Source: Xaviernesmea oryzae (GTDB lineage Bacteria > Pseudomonadota > Alphaproteobacteria > Rhizobiales > Rhizobiaceae). From it: 46,744 bases of DNA. Below are positions 7,886-16,352 of the stretch, in pieces (position 1 is the stretch's first letter; every line of letters begins with the position of its first letter). A model generated the notes under the pieces. It did not search any database. It was not told where the DNA came from and saw nothing but the letters and a program-made list of their open reading frames with translations. Position numbers and translations under genes: made by a program. The DNA is taken from assembly GCF_900109605.1 (NCBI RefSeq), contig NZ_FOAM01000026.1:1-46744 (forward strand). The letters are read 5' to 3'.

Positions 7886-8935
7886 CTACTCTCCGTGCTC
7901 CGTGTTGTTCTGCTGCTCTTGAAACTCCTGGTAAAGGCGTTCAAGATTCTGTTCGATAAAAAGACCAAAAGACGCTGCCGCGGGCGCCTTGAGCGCGATG
8001 GAGAAGCCTTTTGAATCCTCTCGAATTTTGATCTTCACCTGTCCGTCTTCCGGCAACCAATTTCGGACTTCCGGTGCAGACTTTGATCCACGACGTGGTT
8101 CTCCGCATGGATCGAGAATCAAGCTTTCGATTTGCGAAAACCGTGTGTCTGCGTCAGCGGACTCGAAGGGTTCTGATGCCATCAGCGCCCGAACGGCCTG
8201 ATGAAATGCCGGCTCCTCAAAGCGCGCCGAGAGGTCATGCCAGCGATCTCGGCCAACCGAAAAGGCACAATTGATCTCGCCGAGAATATCGGGTGGGATG
8301 CGCTCGAAGATCGACAGCATCTTCGAGATTGTCGTTTTGTCGGACGTCAGGGCCGACATGATGACCTCGCGTTCGAACCCCGCCTCCTCCATTCCCCGCG
8401 CGAAGGTGGCGCGCTCAATGAAACTGAGGTCGGTTCGGGCAGAATTTTCCTGGCCCTGCGCAATCACATGATCTCGATCCGCAAGTTGCTTGACGACGGC
8501 GCGAACGGGAATGCCGAGAAGGCGCGCGGCTCGAAGGCGTCTATGGCCAAAGGCAACTTGGTAGTGCCCCGCTTTTTCCGGATGCGGTCGAACCAGGATA
8601 GGTGAGTCCTGGCCGCGAAGTCGGATAGCTTCCACGAGTTCATTCAAGGCAGCTTCATCGTCTCGCAACCGATCTGTGATGAAGGACTCTTCCACGCGCG
8701 CGGCATCGAGCTCGACGATCGTTTCGCCTTCCGTCAGCTTTCGCTCGATTTCATGTGCCGCAGCCGCCTTGGCGGTCAGTGCGTCGATTGTCCGTGTAAC
8801 CGCTCCGAGCGCACCTTTTGGAGAACGGACTGGTGCGTCCGTCCGGCTTCCCTCATTCTGATGAGAATGACGTTCGGCTTGAGGCGCGCTTTGGGCATTG
8901 TCCATCAAACCTGCAAGAATGTTTTTACGCGCCAA
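7886..8935 (-). CDS. repB: Plasmid partition protein RepB
   Basis: The ParB-type centromere-binding protein of the repABC system. It shows the ParB/Srx domain (LVEAIRLRGQDSPILVRPHP, then AFGHRRLRAARLLGIPV and QGQENSARTDLSFIERATFA) and a helix-turn-helix region with SALTSDKTTISKMLSI. I place the start at a TTG (8935), giving the family-typical opening ARKNILAGLMD, because GGGAGG lies 5 bases before it. A GTG at 8959 would add eight residues but has no such site. It should bind the GTTTACYGCRGTAAAC palindromes in and upstream of the operon and cooperate with RepA. The gap to repC holds the ctRNA. Confidence 0.93.
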   Translation of the reverse strand: MARKNILAGLMDNAQSAPQAERHSHQNEGSRTDAPVRSPKGALGAVTRTIDALTAKAAAAHEIERKLTEGETIVELDAARVEESFITDRLRDDEAALNELVEAIRLRGQDSPILVRPHPEKAGHYQVAFGHRRLRAARLLGIPVRAVVKQLADRDHVIAQGQENSARTDLSFIERATFARGMEEAGFEREVIMSALTSDKTTISKMLSIFERIPPDILGEINCAFSVGRDRWHDLSARFEEPAFHQAVRALMASEPFESADADTRFSQIESLILDPCGEPRRGSKSAPEVRNWLPEDGQVKIKIREDSKGFSIALKAPAAASFGLFIEQNLERLYQEFQEQQNNTEHGE

Positions 8936-8995
8936 GGCTGCCTCCCGACGACTGGACACGAACCAAGCCTGGCAGTGGATGCTGCTTCAGCGGGT

Positions 8996-9011
8996 GTTTA
9001 CTGCGGTAAAC
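8996..9011. other. parS-like site 1 (repA-repB gap)
   Basis: GTTTACTGCGGTAAAC fits the repABC centromere consensus GTTNNNNGCNNNNAAC. The outer 6-bp arms are palindromic. It lies in the gap between repA and repB, a known parS location in this plasmid family. Confidence 0.8.
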
Positions 9012-9027
9012 TGGCACGCTCATCTGC

Positions 9028-10233
9028 TCAGCGCCCCCATGCACGATGGACGATTTCAACGACTTCGGCGTTGACGGCGTCCATTGCCTCGAGTGCTCGA
9101 TCGTATGTGCTTCGAGTGAAGGAGGCCCGTTCGACTTCGTAAAGCGTTTGATTGGTCATCGCCGCGTCGGAAATGGCCACACTGCGGACCATTGTGTTGG
9201 TCAGAACATGGTTCTTGAACATCGATCGCATGAAGGCGACCATCTGCGTTTGAGGGCCATCCTGGGGGTCATAACGTGTGACGAGGTACCGCAACCAATC
9301 GAGGTTCATGTCACCGCCAGCGCCCTTCAATGTGCTCAATACCTCTCCCAGCATCTGAAGGAACTGACACATAGACATGACGTCGAGCATCTGCGGATGG
9401 ACCGTGATGAGGATCCCCGTCGCGCTGCAGATAGCGCTCATCGTCAAAAACCCGAGTTGTGGCGGGCAGTCTATGACGACGATGTCGTAGCGTTCCTCGA
9501 CCGAGGACAGCGCTTCGTCCATGCGCGCGAAGAAGATGCGTCCATATTCGTCCGACTTCCCTTGGGCGAGGACTCGCGGCGTCTCGTGCTCAAACTCCAT
9601 GAGCTCGAGGTTGCCGGGCACAAGATCCAGGTTTGGAAAATTCGTGGGGCGAATGATTTCGCTCAGAGGACGTCTGTGTTCATCATAGCGCAGCGCGCCG
9701 TAGAGGCTTTCATTGTCGCCGACATCGAATTCCGGCTGAACGCCGTGAATGGCGGAGAGTGACGCTTGAGGGTCCAGATCCACCGCCAAAACGCGATGCC
9801 CTGTCAGGGCGAGGTATTGAGCAAGATGCGCAGCCGTCGTGGTCTTGCCGCTCCCGCCTTTAAAATTCACGACTGCGATGACTTGCAGATGTTCGTTCTC
9901 GCCCCGGTGCGGGAGGTAGCGCGTACCGGGCTTTGCGTGTTCCTCGAGAAAACGGCGCATTTCGTCGATTTGCTGCGCGGTGTACGAGCGGCGGCCAGAA
10001 GGAGACACACGTGCAGCCGGCCCCTTCCCTTCCAGGGAAAGGTTGCGCAGATAGCCACTCGTCACGCCGATGAACCGGGCGGCCTCGGCCAGCTGAAAGT
10101 CTCGTAGTCCCTTTTCAGCTATCGGCGGAAACATCTCGACACGATGCTGTTTTAGTTTTTCAGACAGCTCCTGAGCCTGCTCTATGATAAGCTGGTCAAC
10201 GGCTCCGATGCTATCTGTTGCAATCCGACTCAT
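9028..10233 (-). CDS. repA: Plasmid partition ATPase RepA
   Basis: The 401-aa ParA-type ATPase that segregates the plasmid and represses its own operon. An N-terminal winged-helix part (QLAEAARFIGVTSGYLRNLS, then SGRRSYTAQQIDEMR, residues 47-93) precedes the ATPase. The P-loop is KGGSGKTT at 125-132, with VLAVDLDPQASLS after it and VVIDCPPQLGFL as Walker B. Length and order match RepA of repABC plasmids. It is first in the operon repA-repB-repC. A perfect 10-bp inverted repeat 18 bases upstream of the ATG is the likely RepA operator. Confidence 0.95.
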   Translation of the reverse strand: MSRIATDSIGAVDQLIIEQAQELSEKLKQHRVEMFPPIAEKGLRDFQLAEAARFIGVTSGYLRNLSLEGKGPAARVSPSGRRSYTAQQIDEMRRFLEEHAKPGTRYLPHRGENEHLQVIAVVNFKGGSGKTTTAAHLAQYLALTGHRVLAVDLDPQASLSAIHGVQPEFDVGDNESLYGALRYDEHRRPLSEIIRPTNFPNLDLVPGNLELMEFEHETPRVLAQGKSDEYGRIFFARMDEALSSVEERYDIVVIDCPPQLGFLTMSAICSATGILITVHPQMLDVMSMCQFLQMLGEVLSTLKGAGGDMNLDWLRYLVTRYDPQDGPQTQMVAFMRSMFKNHVLTNTMVRSVAISDAAMTNQTLYEVERASFTRSTYDRALEAMDAVNAEVVEIVHRAWGR

Positions 10234-10251
10234 GCGCGGCGATCTCTGTTA

Positions 10252-10290
10252 AATGCGTTTTCGACGTATACATACTCGTTAAAACGCATT
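10252..10290 (-). promoter_or_regulatory. repABC promoter/operator inverted repeat
   Basis: AATGCGTTTT (10252-10261) and AAAACGCATT (10281-10290) are perfect 10-bp arms with a 19-base spacer, starting 18 bases upstream of the repA ATG. The spacer holds TATAC/TATGTA-like sequence that could be the -10. In this family such palindromes bind RepA for autorepression. Confidence 0.75.
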
Positions 10291-10381
10291 CACACTCAAT
10301 TTGTGAGTCAACGCAACCTGATTCAGGCCGGCTTCTGGGCTTTGCCGCCATTTTTTGACCTTCAGTGGCGTTCGTGAAGGC

Positions 10382-10829
10382 AGAAACTCACTCTTCGGTC
10401 GTCCGAACAGCCGTTTTGACGTGCGAGCACGACTGCCGACGAGTTTACCGCAGTAAACTTGTATGGGCGATTCGCGTCGACTTTGCTGACCGTTTCTGAC
10501 GATTATGGAGCGACGTCTTAGAGTGCGGGCATGTTGGAAACATGGCGCGCGGTCAAGGCACCGACGGGTCTGTCGCGGCCACGGAGGTTCTTTTCCGGAT
10601 ACCCACCAACCGGCTTCGCTCGCCATGCTGAAGTCGGAGTTAAAGTGTGCTAGCGCAGTCATCCAGGTCGGAATATAATCCGCAGGAACGCATCCGAGTG
10701 CGGGCCATGTTGAGATTACATGGGATGACCAAACCACGATGCGCAGAAGTTGATTGGATTGCAAAGATTAGTAGTTCATCCGGCGCTGCAGGGCCGTCCA
10801 CGATTTTTCAGCCATAGGTCACTGGTCTA
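10382..10829. repeat. Direct repeat unit A, left part
   Basis: This stretch matches 11971-12417 closely, roughly 85% by eye, with an offset of 1,589 bases. It contains parS-like site 2. Small insertions and deletions change the reading frames between copies, so the open frames inside (e.g. 10279-10764 minus) are probably not genes. The unit is split by the IS630 element and continues at 11880. Confidence 0.85.
10443..10458. other. parS-like site 2
   Basis: GTTTACCGCAGTAAAC fits GTTNNNNGCNNNNAAC and lies 210 bases upstream of repA in repeat unit A. Confidence 0.8.
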
Positions 10830-10917
10830 GAGTCTGTCAGCGCTACTCGGAATCGCGATGAGATTCCCTTGGGTTTGATTTTGTGATTCAAGATCATTGC
10901 TGGATTGGAGGCCAGCA

Positions 10918-11346
10918 ATGATGGTGCGACCTCTTTCGCTTGATTTGCGAACGCGCATTGCGGCAGCGTTGAACGATGGCATGACGGTTCGTGCCGCAGC
11001 GGAGCGTTTCGGGATATCGGCTGCAACCGCGGTCCGTATTCGGCAACTCGATCGGTCCGACCGAGGTTTGATGCCGGCGAAGATCGGCGGGTATGTCAAA
11101 CCGACACTGAGAGGCGCTGCGGCCGATGCCGTGCGTCAGCGGCTGCAGGTCAAGTCCGACTGGACGGTGCGTGCGCTGTCGGCGGAGCTGAAGTCTGGGG
11201 GGATCAACGTGTCTCACGACACCGTCTGGCGCTTCCTGCGCAGCGAGGGCAAGACCTTCAAAAAAAACGCTGATGGCAAGCGAGCAGGATCGTCCGAAGG
11301 TGGCCCGGTTCCGGATGAGATGGAAGACCCATCAACATCGGCTTGA
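10918..11346 (+). CDS. IS630 transposase, N-terminal frame (OrfA)
   Basis: The DNA-binding half of the transposase: about 142 aa with two helix-turn-helix parts ([20 protein letters not shown], then [19 protein letters not shown]). Start at the ATG at 10918, preceded by GGAGG. The frame leaves the conserved path at a run of eight A (11260-11267) and ends in non-homologous residues at 11346. A slip of one base on that run would fuse it to OrfB and give the full IS630 transposase, as is usual for two-frame IS630 elements. Confidence 0.88.
   Translation: MMVRPLSLDLRTRIAAALNDGMTVRAAAERFGISAATAVRIRQLDRSDRGLMPAKIGGYVKPTLRGAAADAVRQRLQVKSDWTVRALSAELKSGGINVSHDTVWRFLRSEGKTFKKNADGKRAGSSEGGPVPDEMEDPSTSA
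11260..11267 (+). promoter_or_regulatory. A8 slippage site between IS630 frames
   Basis: Eight consecutive A at the point where OrfA homology stops and OrfB homology begins. Loss of one A in the transcript, or a +1 ribosomal shift, joins the frames. Confidence 0.6.
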
Positions 11347-11866
11347 TCCAGACCGTCTCGTCTTCATCGACGAAACCTGGGTCAAGACCAACATGACGCG
11401 CACCTGCGGCTGGTGTCAGCGCGGAGAGCCTCTCATCGCGAAAGTTCCTCACGGTCACTGGAAGACGCTGACCTTTCTGCCCGGTTTGCTCCGCGACAGC
11501 ATCGTTGCCCCCTTCGTCCTCGATGGCCCTATCAATGGCATCGCTTTCACAGCATGGGTCCGGCAATGCCTGGTGCCAACTCTCAAAGCCGGCGATATCG
11601 TCATCCTCGACAATCTGGGGAGCCACAAAGGAAAACCGGCCCGAGATGCGATCCGGGAGGCCGGCGCGCACCTCCTCTTCCTGCCGCCATACAGTCCAGA
11701 CCTCAATCCCATCGAGATGATGTTCGCCAAGCTCAAGACACTCGTCAGAAAGGCGGATGAACGAACCGTCGAGACAACATGGAGACGCATCGGAGAACTC
11801 CTGAGGGCTTTCAGCCCCCAAGAGTGCTCAAATTACCTCAGACATGCAGGATACGGTTCAAACTAA
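11273..11866 (+). CDS. IS630 transposase, catalytic frame (OrfB)
   Basis: The DDE endonuclease half, about 197 aa. The three acidic positions are visible: [10 protein letters not shown] (first D), [11 protein letters not shown] (second D) and [15 protein letters not shown] (E), in the spacing of Tc1/mariner-IS630 enzymes. It overlaps OrfA by about 70 bases in another frame and probably is made as a fusion after slippage at the A8 run. No internal stop, so the element may still be active. Confidence 0.9.
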   Translation: MASEQDRPKVARFRMRWKTHQHRLDPDRLVFIDETWVKTNMTRTCGWCQRGEPLIAKVPHGHWKTLTFLPGLLRDSIVAPFVLDGPINGIAFTAWVRQCLVPTLKAGDIVILDNLGSHKGKPARDAIREAGAHLLFLPPYSPDLNPIEMMFAKLKTLVRKADERTVETTWRRIGELLRAFSPQECSNYLRHAGYGSN

Positions 11867-11879
11867 AACTGACAGACTC

Positions 11880-11940
11880 TAGCGATGCGGCCCTACGTCG
11901 CGCGTGAACGCTCTTATTCTGCCGATGCTGGGAGCTGCTC
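11880..11940. repeat. Direct repeat unit A, right part
   Basis: Continuation of unit A after the IS630 insertion; GCGATGCGGCCCTACGTCGC here matches 12418 onward in unit B. Confidence 0.8.
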
Positions 11941-11970
11941 CTTTTGGCCATCAGTCGCACACTCAAGAGG

Positions 11971-12482
11971 AGAAACTTACTCCTCGGGCGTCCGAATAGG
12001 CGTTTTGGCGGGCGAGCACGGCTGCGGACGAGTTTACCGCAGTAAACTTTTATGGGCGATTCGCGTGGACTCTCGTGACCATTTCTGACGATTAGGGAGT
12101 GACGTCTTAGAGTTCGGGCATGTTGGAGACGTGGCGCGCGGTCAATGCACCGTCGAGTCTATGGCGGCCATGGTTTTTTTCCGGATGCCCGCCAACCGCC
12201 TTTCCTTGCCATGCTGAAGTCGGAGGTGAAGTTTGCTAGCGCAGTCATCCAGGTCAGAATCTTGTCCGCAGGAACGCATTCGAGCACGGGCCATGTCGAG
12301 ATTGACCTGGGACGACCAAACCACGGTGCGCAGAAATTGACTGGGTCGCAAAGCTTTAGTAATTGATCCGGTCCTGCAGGGCCGTGCAGAATTTTCAGCC
12401 CTAGGTCCCTCGGTCTAGCGATGCGGCCCTACGTCGCGCGTAAACGTCTTTATCCTGCGGATGGATGCTGGGATCTGCTGTG
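11971..12482. repeat. Direct repeat unit B with parS-like site 3
   Basis: An uninterrupted copy of the approximately 510-bp unit upstream of repA. It shows what unit A looked like before IS630 inserted. No gene is supported inside. Confidence 0.85.
12032..12047. other. parS-like site 3
   Basis: GTTTACCGCAGTAAAC, identical to site 2, at the same place in repeat unit B. Confidence 0.8.
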
Positions 12483-12484
12483 CA

Positions 12485-12500
12485 GTTTACCGCGGTAAAC
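12485..12500. other. parS-like site 4
   Basis: GTTTACCGCGGTAAAC, a perfect 16-bp palindrome and the best match to the consensus in the window. Confidence 0.8.
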
Positions 12501-12775
12501 TTCTTATACCGAGACGAAGCCATTCGGCGTAGCGCCTGTCGACATGCCGCTGGTGGAGTCTGGCAAAGAGACGAAACAAACTCGATTTGCCGCGCGATCG
12601 ACGCGCATCCCGGCTTGAAGGGTTGCACCTTGGGGTCTTTCGTCAGACGTCGATCGATCGGCAGTCTTCGCCAATCTCAAGCGGCAAGCAAAAATGCATC
12701 GGCACAATCACCCAGATTGCAATGCGTAAGCCCGCAAAACTGACCTGGGACAGGCGACCCTATCGAATGATGTAA
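12501..12775. repeat. Possible diverged third repeat unit
   Basis: After site 4 the sequence keeps scattered similarity to the other units, for example AATCACCCAGATTGCAAT against AGTCATCCAGGTCAGAAT and GACCTGGGACAGG against GACCTGGGACGAC. No gene supported. Confidence 0.4.
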
Positions 12776-12954
12776 CGTGCTGTTGGAATGCGAGCATCAG
12801 GTCAGCCGTACGTCATTCAGGCCGAGATGGCTCTAGCCTAGCGCCGCGACGGTCTGAGCGATTTTTGGCGTCTCATCGCCCTTCTAAGGCGGTTGGTTGC
12901 TTCGCACAGGTCATCACGCGTGCGCCGGCCCGTCCAAAGTCCGCCTGTTGCCGC

Positions 12955-13278
12955 TTAGTCGCCGGGGCTGTTCCAGAGAACGACCTTGCGATCAGGGTCA
13001 CTGCCAGGCGCAGGAGCGACATTGCAAGAGATCACGCCGATTCCAGGGACCACAAGCTTGACCGACAGCTACGCCTCGCTGCTCTGCCGGGCGATTCGGT
13101 TCCAGCCCGAGCCTATCCCGAAGCTGGTCTTGCGGTGGATGATGCGAAATAGCGGCGCTTGCTAACCTGCTTGGCGGCGTTTGGGACGATGGTGATGGGC
13201 GTTGACCCGGATGATGGCGAAGATGCCCTCGAGGATCCCGTTGGCCTTGGCAGTGAGGGCCGCGATCGCGCTGGCCAT
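12955..13278 (-). pseudogene. DUF736 family pseudogene
   Basis: A broken copy of the intact DUF736 gene at 16026-16352. It starts MASAIAALTAKANGILEGIF and follows the intact protein through FAIIRVNA, then shifts frame near ITIVPNAAKQ, shifts again before RIIHRKTSFGIG, and meets a TAG in place of the Glu codon before the LSVKL motif. The end (DPDRKVVLWNSPGD) is recognisable. At least two frameshifts plus a nonsense codon make it non-functional. The upstream flank to about 13450 is also duplicated, so the whole locus was copied. Confidence 0.85.
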
Positions 13279-13871
13279 GGTGCTCTTCCTTTGGGTATTC
13301 GGCCCATTCCCAATTGCGCCAGCAGGAGGGGTGAGCCGCGGACGTCACCGGAGCGCAGCGGCACGGCCTCACGCTTTTGGGGTTGACGCCCGAAAGCGGG
13401 CTGTCCCCTAGAAAGGCGAAATGCGGAAAGGGGAATGTCCTTGAGCGCGACCGAATGAGTCGTGAAGCCAAGGCAGGTAGTCGCCAGCCTTCTTCGACAG
13501 AGTGGTCATGGCGGCGCCTCGGTTCAGCGGTGAGGGCGATCCTTGATCGCAAGTCGATCAAAGCCAGTGTGGAAGGAAAGCAGGATCGTGGCGTAGCGGT
13601 CCTTCAAGGGCGATCTAGGCGCAGACTCAATGCGAGGCCTAGAACACTGCTGGGGACGCAAAGACGAGAGATGATAAATGCGTCTTCGTCTCTGCGACGG
13701 CGTCGCTCCACGCATCGAGGAGACGCGATGGTCGAGCTGAACGCTGGGTCCTAAAGGCAGATTGCCGTTGGTTGGAAGACGAGCACCACCATGCATAGCT
13801 CACCGGCTCATAGAAATTGATGCCGTTCAGCAGTCCGAGCCAAGCGGTGCCGCCGAGAACCGAGCCTGCCA
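13279..13871. other. Stretch without a convincing gene
   Basis: The first 170 bases are the duplicated upstream flank of DUF736. The rest has only short overlapping frames on both strands with no ribosome-binding site or recognisable motif. Confidence 0.4.
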
Positions 13872-14042
13872 TTAAAAGGGAGGCTCGACGTCGAGGGTAC
13901 CCTCGCATTCCGCCCAGAAGATCTCAAGCTCGGCTTCCGCAATCTCCAGCTCCGCCTTGATCCACTGGCGCTCGAGCGGGTCGACAGCACGCCGCAGCTC
14001 CGCGCGCAGTTCTTCAATGTGTTGTTCGAGAAGCATCGCCAT
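13872..14042 (-). CDS. Small coiled-coil protein, unknown function
   Basis: A 56-aa frame with AAGGAG a few bases ahead of the ATG at 14042. The sequence begins MAMLLEQHIEELRAELRR and continues as an uninterrupted amphipathic helix (ERQWIKAELEIAEAELEIFW), ending DVEPPF. Charged heptads suggest a coiled coil and a dimer. Similar short ORFs commonly sit near DUF736 genes on rhizobial plasmids, as here. Function unknown. Confidence 0.65.
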   Translation of the reverse strand: MAMLLEQHIEELRAELRRAVDPLERQWIKAELEIAEAELEIFWAECEGTLDVEPPF

Positions 14043-14142
14043 CGTCTCCTTGACGTGTGAAAGACGACACGGCTGGCGATGGCGGGAGGGAAGGGGTCAA
14101 GGATCGCGAAGCGACCGGCGGAGCCGGCGAGCGGGGGAGCCG

Positions 14143-14179
14143 ATTTTCTGTCGGCGGCCATCGGGCGCCGACTGAAAAT
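14143..14179. repeat. Imperfect 14-bp inverted repeat
   Basis: ATTTTCTGTCGGCG (14143-14156) faces CGCCGACTGAAAAT (14166-14179) across 9 bases, 13 of 14 positions pairing. It is 100 bases upstream of the small coiled-coil ORF and could be an operator or hairpin. Confidence 0.5.
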
Positions 14180-14270
14180 TGGGGGAACTGCTCGTCCTGG
14201 AGGCCGACCTTTCGCCATGGCAAAATGGGATCATCTGAGCAGATAGGATTGGCAATGGTTGGCACCCGAA

Positions 14271-14301
14271 GATCGGGATGGGCTCGATGCCCATTTCGAT
14301 C
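14271..14301. repeat. Imperfect 13-bp inverted repeat
   Basis: GATCGGGATGGGC and GCCCATTTCGATC pair at 11 of 13 positions with a 5-base loop. No adjacent T-run and no known role. Confidence 0.4.
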
Positions 14302-15623
14302 TTGTCTCAGTCCAACCTCGAGCGCCGTAGCAGCCTGGGCCAAGCAGCGCGATCGTTCTCTCCCTGGCCTTCCACTGCATTGCCCGTCAGACATCGACGA
14401 TCAAGCCTCGCGGCTGCTCGCAACGATGCCGCGACCAAGTGCGAGGATCGTGGCTCGGGTGGGTAATACCCGTGGTAACACAGGCTTCGTGTACATCAGC
14501 GCAGAGAACCGTCTGGCAAAGCTCACCTCACCGCAATTGCCTTCGTTTGGCGATCGGGGTGTGGCCGGAGCGGATCGGTCGGTGCTTGTGAATGATGCAG
14601 TGGGAGATCAGCGGCATTCGCCCAACCGAACGTCGACCTACCTGCTCTTGCTTATTCGACGTCCGACGCGAGAGGACGCCTTCTGCACCGCGCATTTTGA
14701 ATAGTGCTGCAGGGGAGGGAAGGGCGTTCGCAAACGTCGGCGAACCCATCCAACACGGTCGTGCGCCACCGTTTCAACTTCGAAAGTCATGAACTTCGTG
14801 ACTGAACCCGCTGATTGACCAGCCGGCAATTGAGCGGACGCCCATGGTCCGCTCAGAGGACCCCGCGATGTTCACGTCTCGTTCTCTGGTTCCGAGGCGG
14901 TTTCTCGGAGGCTGCACATGCCCTCACGTCAGCGGCGGCCTCGCCGTCGTGCACGCAACCGGCCGGCAACAGGGTGTTGGCCAGCCCACTCCACCCACAG
15001 ATTCATTGAACATCTCTGGACGGCAATATTGGCTCGAGCGGATTGCGCGTCATCCCGGGCATTATGGGCTCCCATGGACGCGAGGCCTTGGAGCCAGCGC
15101 ACTGACTGTGACGCAGCATCGGAGGCAGCAAATGCAGCACGTGCCTATTTCTCATCGGAGTGTGAGTTGAGCCTGTCTAATCTCGGCGTCTTGCATCGCT
15201 GACAGCCGGAGGCATGCCGACTGTTCGATTTCGCCCTGAAATACCAACAAAAGCGGAGGGGAGGGGAGGGGAGGGGAGGGGATTGAAGCGCTGCTCGCCG
15301 ATAACGTCAACGCGGGTGACCGAGCCGCCGATCATTGGGCGAAGTTTTACGATTTCAAACGCGCAAACCACGGCATAGGTTTGGACATCTGAGCCTTCTA
15401 CAGGTGGCACCAGAGGGACAGTATCAGGCCCAGTTGAAGCACTGGTCAGAAATATGGTGCGGCATTGAGTGCGGACGGAAGAGCATTGAGTGACCTGACC
15501 TTCGCTTCACCAAACCTCAAACACGATGGCAACCGCGACGCTTCACACAGATGAATCGACACGGCGTGATCGATTCAGAATTGTCGTTGGACGTGGAACC
15601 GGGACAGCGCGACTTTCCTTGGC
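14302..15623. other. Gene-poor stretch
   Basis: About 1.3 kb with short overlapping frames only; the longest (14057-14704 plus, 14918-15202 plus) have no recognisable domain and no clear start signal. The one distinct structure is the pentanucleotide repeat at 15257. Confidence 0.4.
15257..15281 (+). repeat. (AGGGG)x5 pentanucleotide repeat
   Basis: Five tandem AGGGG units, preceded by GCGG. The plus strand can form a G-quadruplex, and the tract is prone to length change. It is not inside a supported gene. Confidence 0.9.
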
Positions 15624-15881
15624 ATGCTGAGCCAACCTTACAGAGCGTATATTGAACGCGAAGACGCGACAAAAAACATGGCGCGTTTCTATGCGCTGAC
15701 CATCGAGCCGACCTTGTTCGGCGATGTTTGCCTGACGCGCTGTTGGGGTCGGATCGGCACGCGGGGTCAAAAGATGACGCACAGCTTCAAGGGGGAAAAG
15801 GAGGCCGTTGCGCTGTTTCTCGATCTCTTGCAGGCGAAGCACAAAAGAGGCTATCGGCCGCGGCAGAGCTCCCGCCGATGA
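15624..15881 (+). CDS. WGR domain protein
   Basis: An 85-aa protein consisting of little more than a WGR domain: ARFYALTIEPTLFGDV, then the core CWGRIGTRGQ, then EKEAVALFLDLLQAKHKRGY. WGR domains bind nucleic acid ends in PARP enzymes; stand-alone bacterial copies on rhizobial plasmids have no settled function. The start MLSQPYRAYIERED matches the usual family opening. A second ATG at 15678 is possible but would remove the first strand. It stands alone in gene-poor DNA, 140 bases from the convergent DUF736 gene. Confidence 0.85.
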   Translation: MLSQPYRAYIEREDATKNMARFYALTIEPTLFGDVCLTRCWGRIGTRGQKMTHSFKGEKEAVALFLDLLQAKHKRGYRPRQSSRR

Positions 15882-16025
15882 AGATCGACGTCGTGTTGTC
15901 CCGTGTGGTTCGAAGAGATCCGCGTGTGTTCAAAGGGAAGCCTAACGACGGGAGATCGCTGCTCCGTTTTCGGGTTTCTGCCCGGTGGAAGCGAGCCGGC
16001 CCACGGAGGGCCGGCCTAATGCCTC

Positions 16026-16352
16026 TCAATTGCCGGGGCTGTTCCAGAGGATGACCTTGCGATCAGGGTCGCCGCCAGGAGCCGAAGCGACGTTGCCGTA
16101 AATCACGCCAATCTCCGGAGCCTCCAGCTTGACCGACAGGTACTCCTCGCCGGTCTGACGGGCGATGCGGTTCCAGCCTGCGCCGATCTCGAAGCCGGTC
16201 TTGCGGTGGATGATCCGGTAGTCCGGCGCTTCTTCGCTCTGCTTGGTGGTGTTTGGGACAATAGCGATCGGGGCGTTGACCCGGATCGTGGCGAAGATGC
16301 CTTCGAGCGTGCCGTTCTCCTTGGCGGTGAGGGTCGCGATCGTGGTGGCCAT
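16026..16352 (-). CDS. DUF736 family protein
   Basis: A 108-aa member of DUF736, small proteins common on rhizobial and related plasmids, of unknown function. Family features are visible: TLTAKENGTLEGIFATIRVN at the start, APDYRIIHRKTGFEIGAGWN in the middle and GEEYLSVKLEAPE followed by a WNSPGN end. I start at ATG 16352, which has AAGGAGACAG upstream; the frame is open further (to 16424) but that extension reads as leader. The decayed duplicate at 12955-13278 shares the upstream flank as well as the coding part. Confidence 0.88.
   Translation of the reverse strand: MATTIATLTAKENGTLEGIFATIRVNAPIAIVPNTTKQSEEAPDYRIIHRKTGFEIGAGWNRIARQTGEEYLSVKLEAPEIGVIYGNVASAPGGDPDRKVILWNSPGN

Larger units (their letters stand above)
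10830..11879 (+). mobile_element. IS630-family insertion sequence, complete
   Basis: A 1,050-bp element with 11-bp terminal inverted repeats GAGTCTGTCAG / CTGACAGACTC, flanked on both sides by TA (10828-10829 and 11880-11881), the target duplication of this family. The uninterrupted target is preserved at 12416 in the second repeat copy, which fixes the boundaries exactly. It holds two overlapping transposase frames. Confidence 0.92.

Noticed and set aside
10279-10764. 161-codon minus-strand frame upstream of repA
   Set aside because: Lies in repeat unit A; the copy in unit B has indels that shift the frame, and the parS-like site is inside it.
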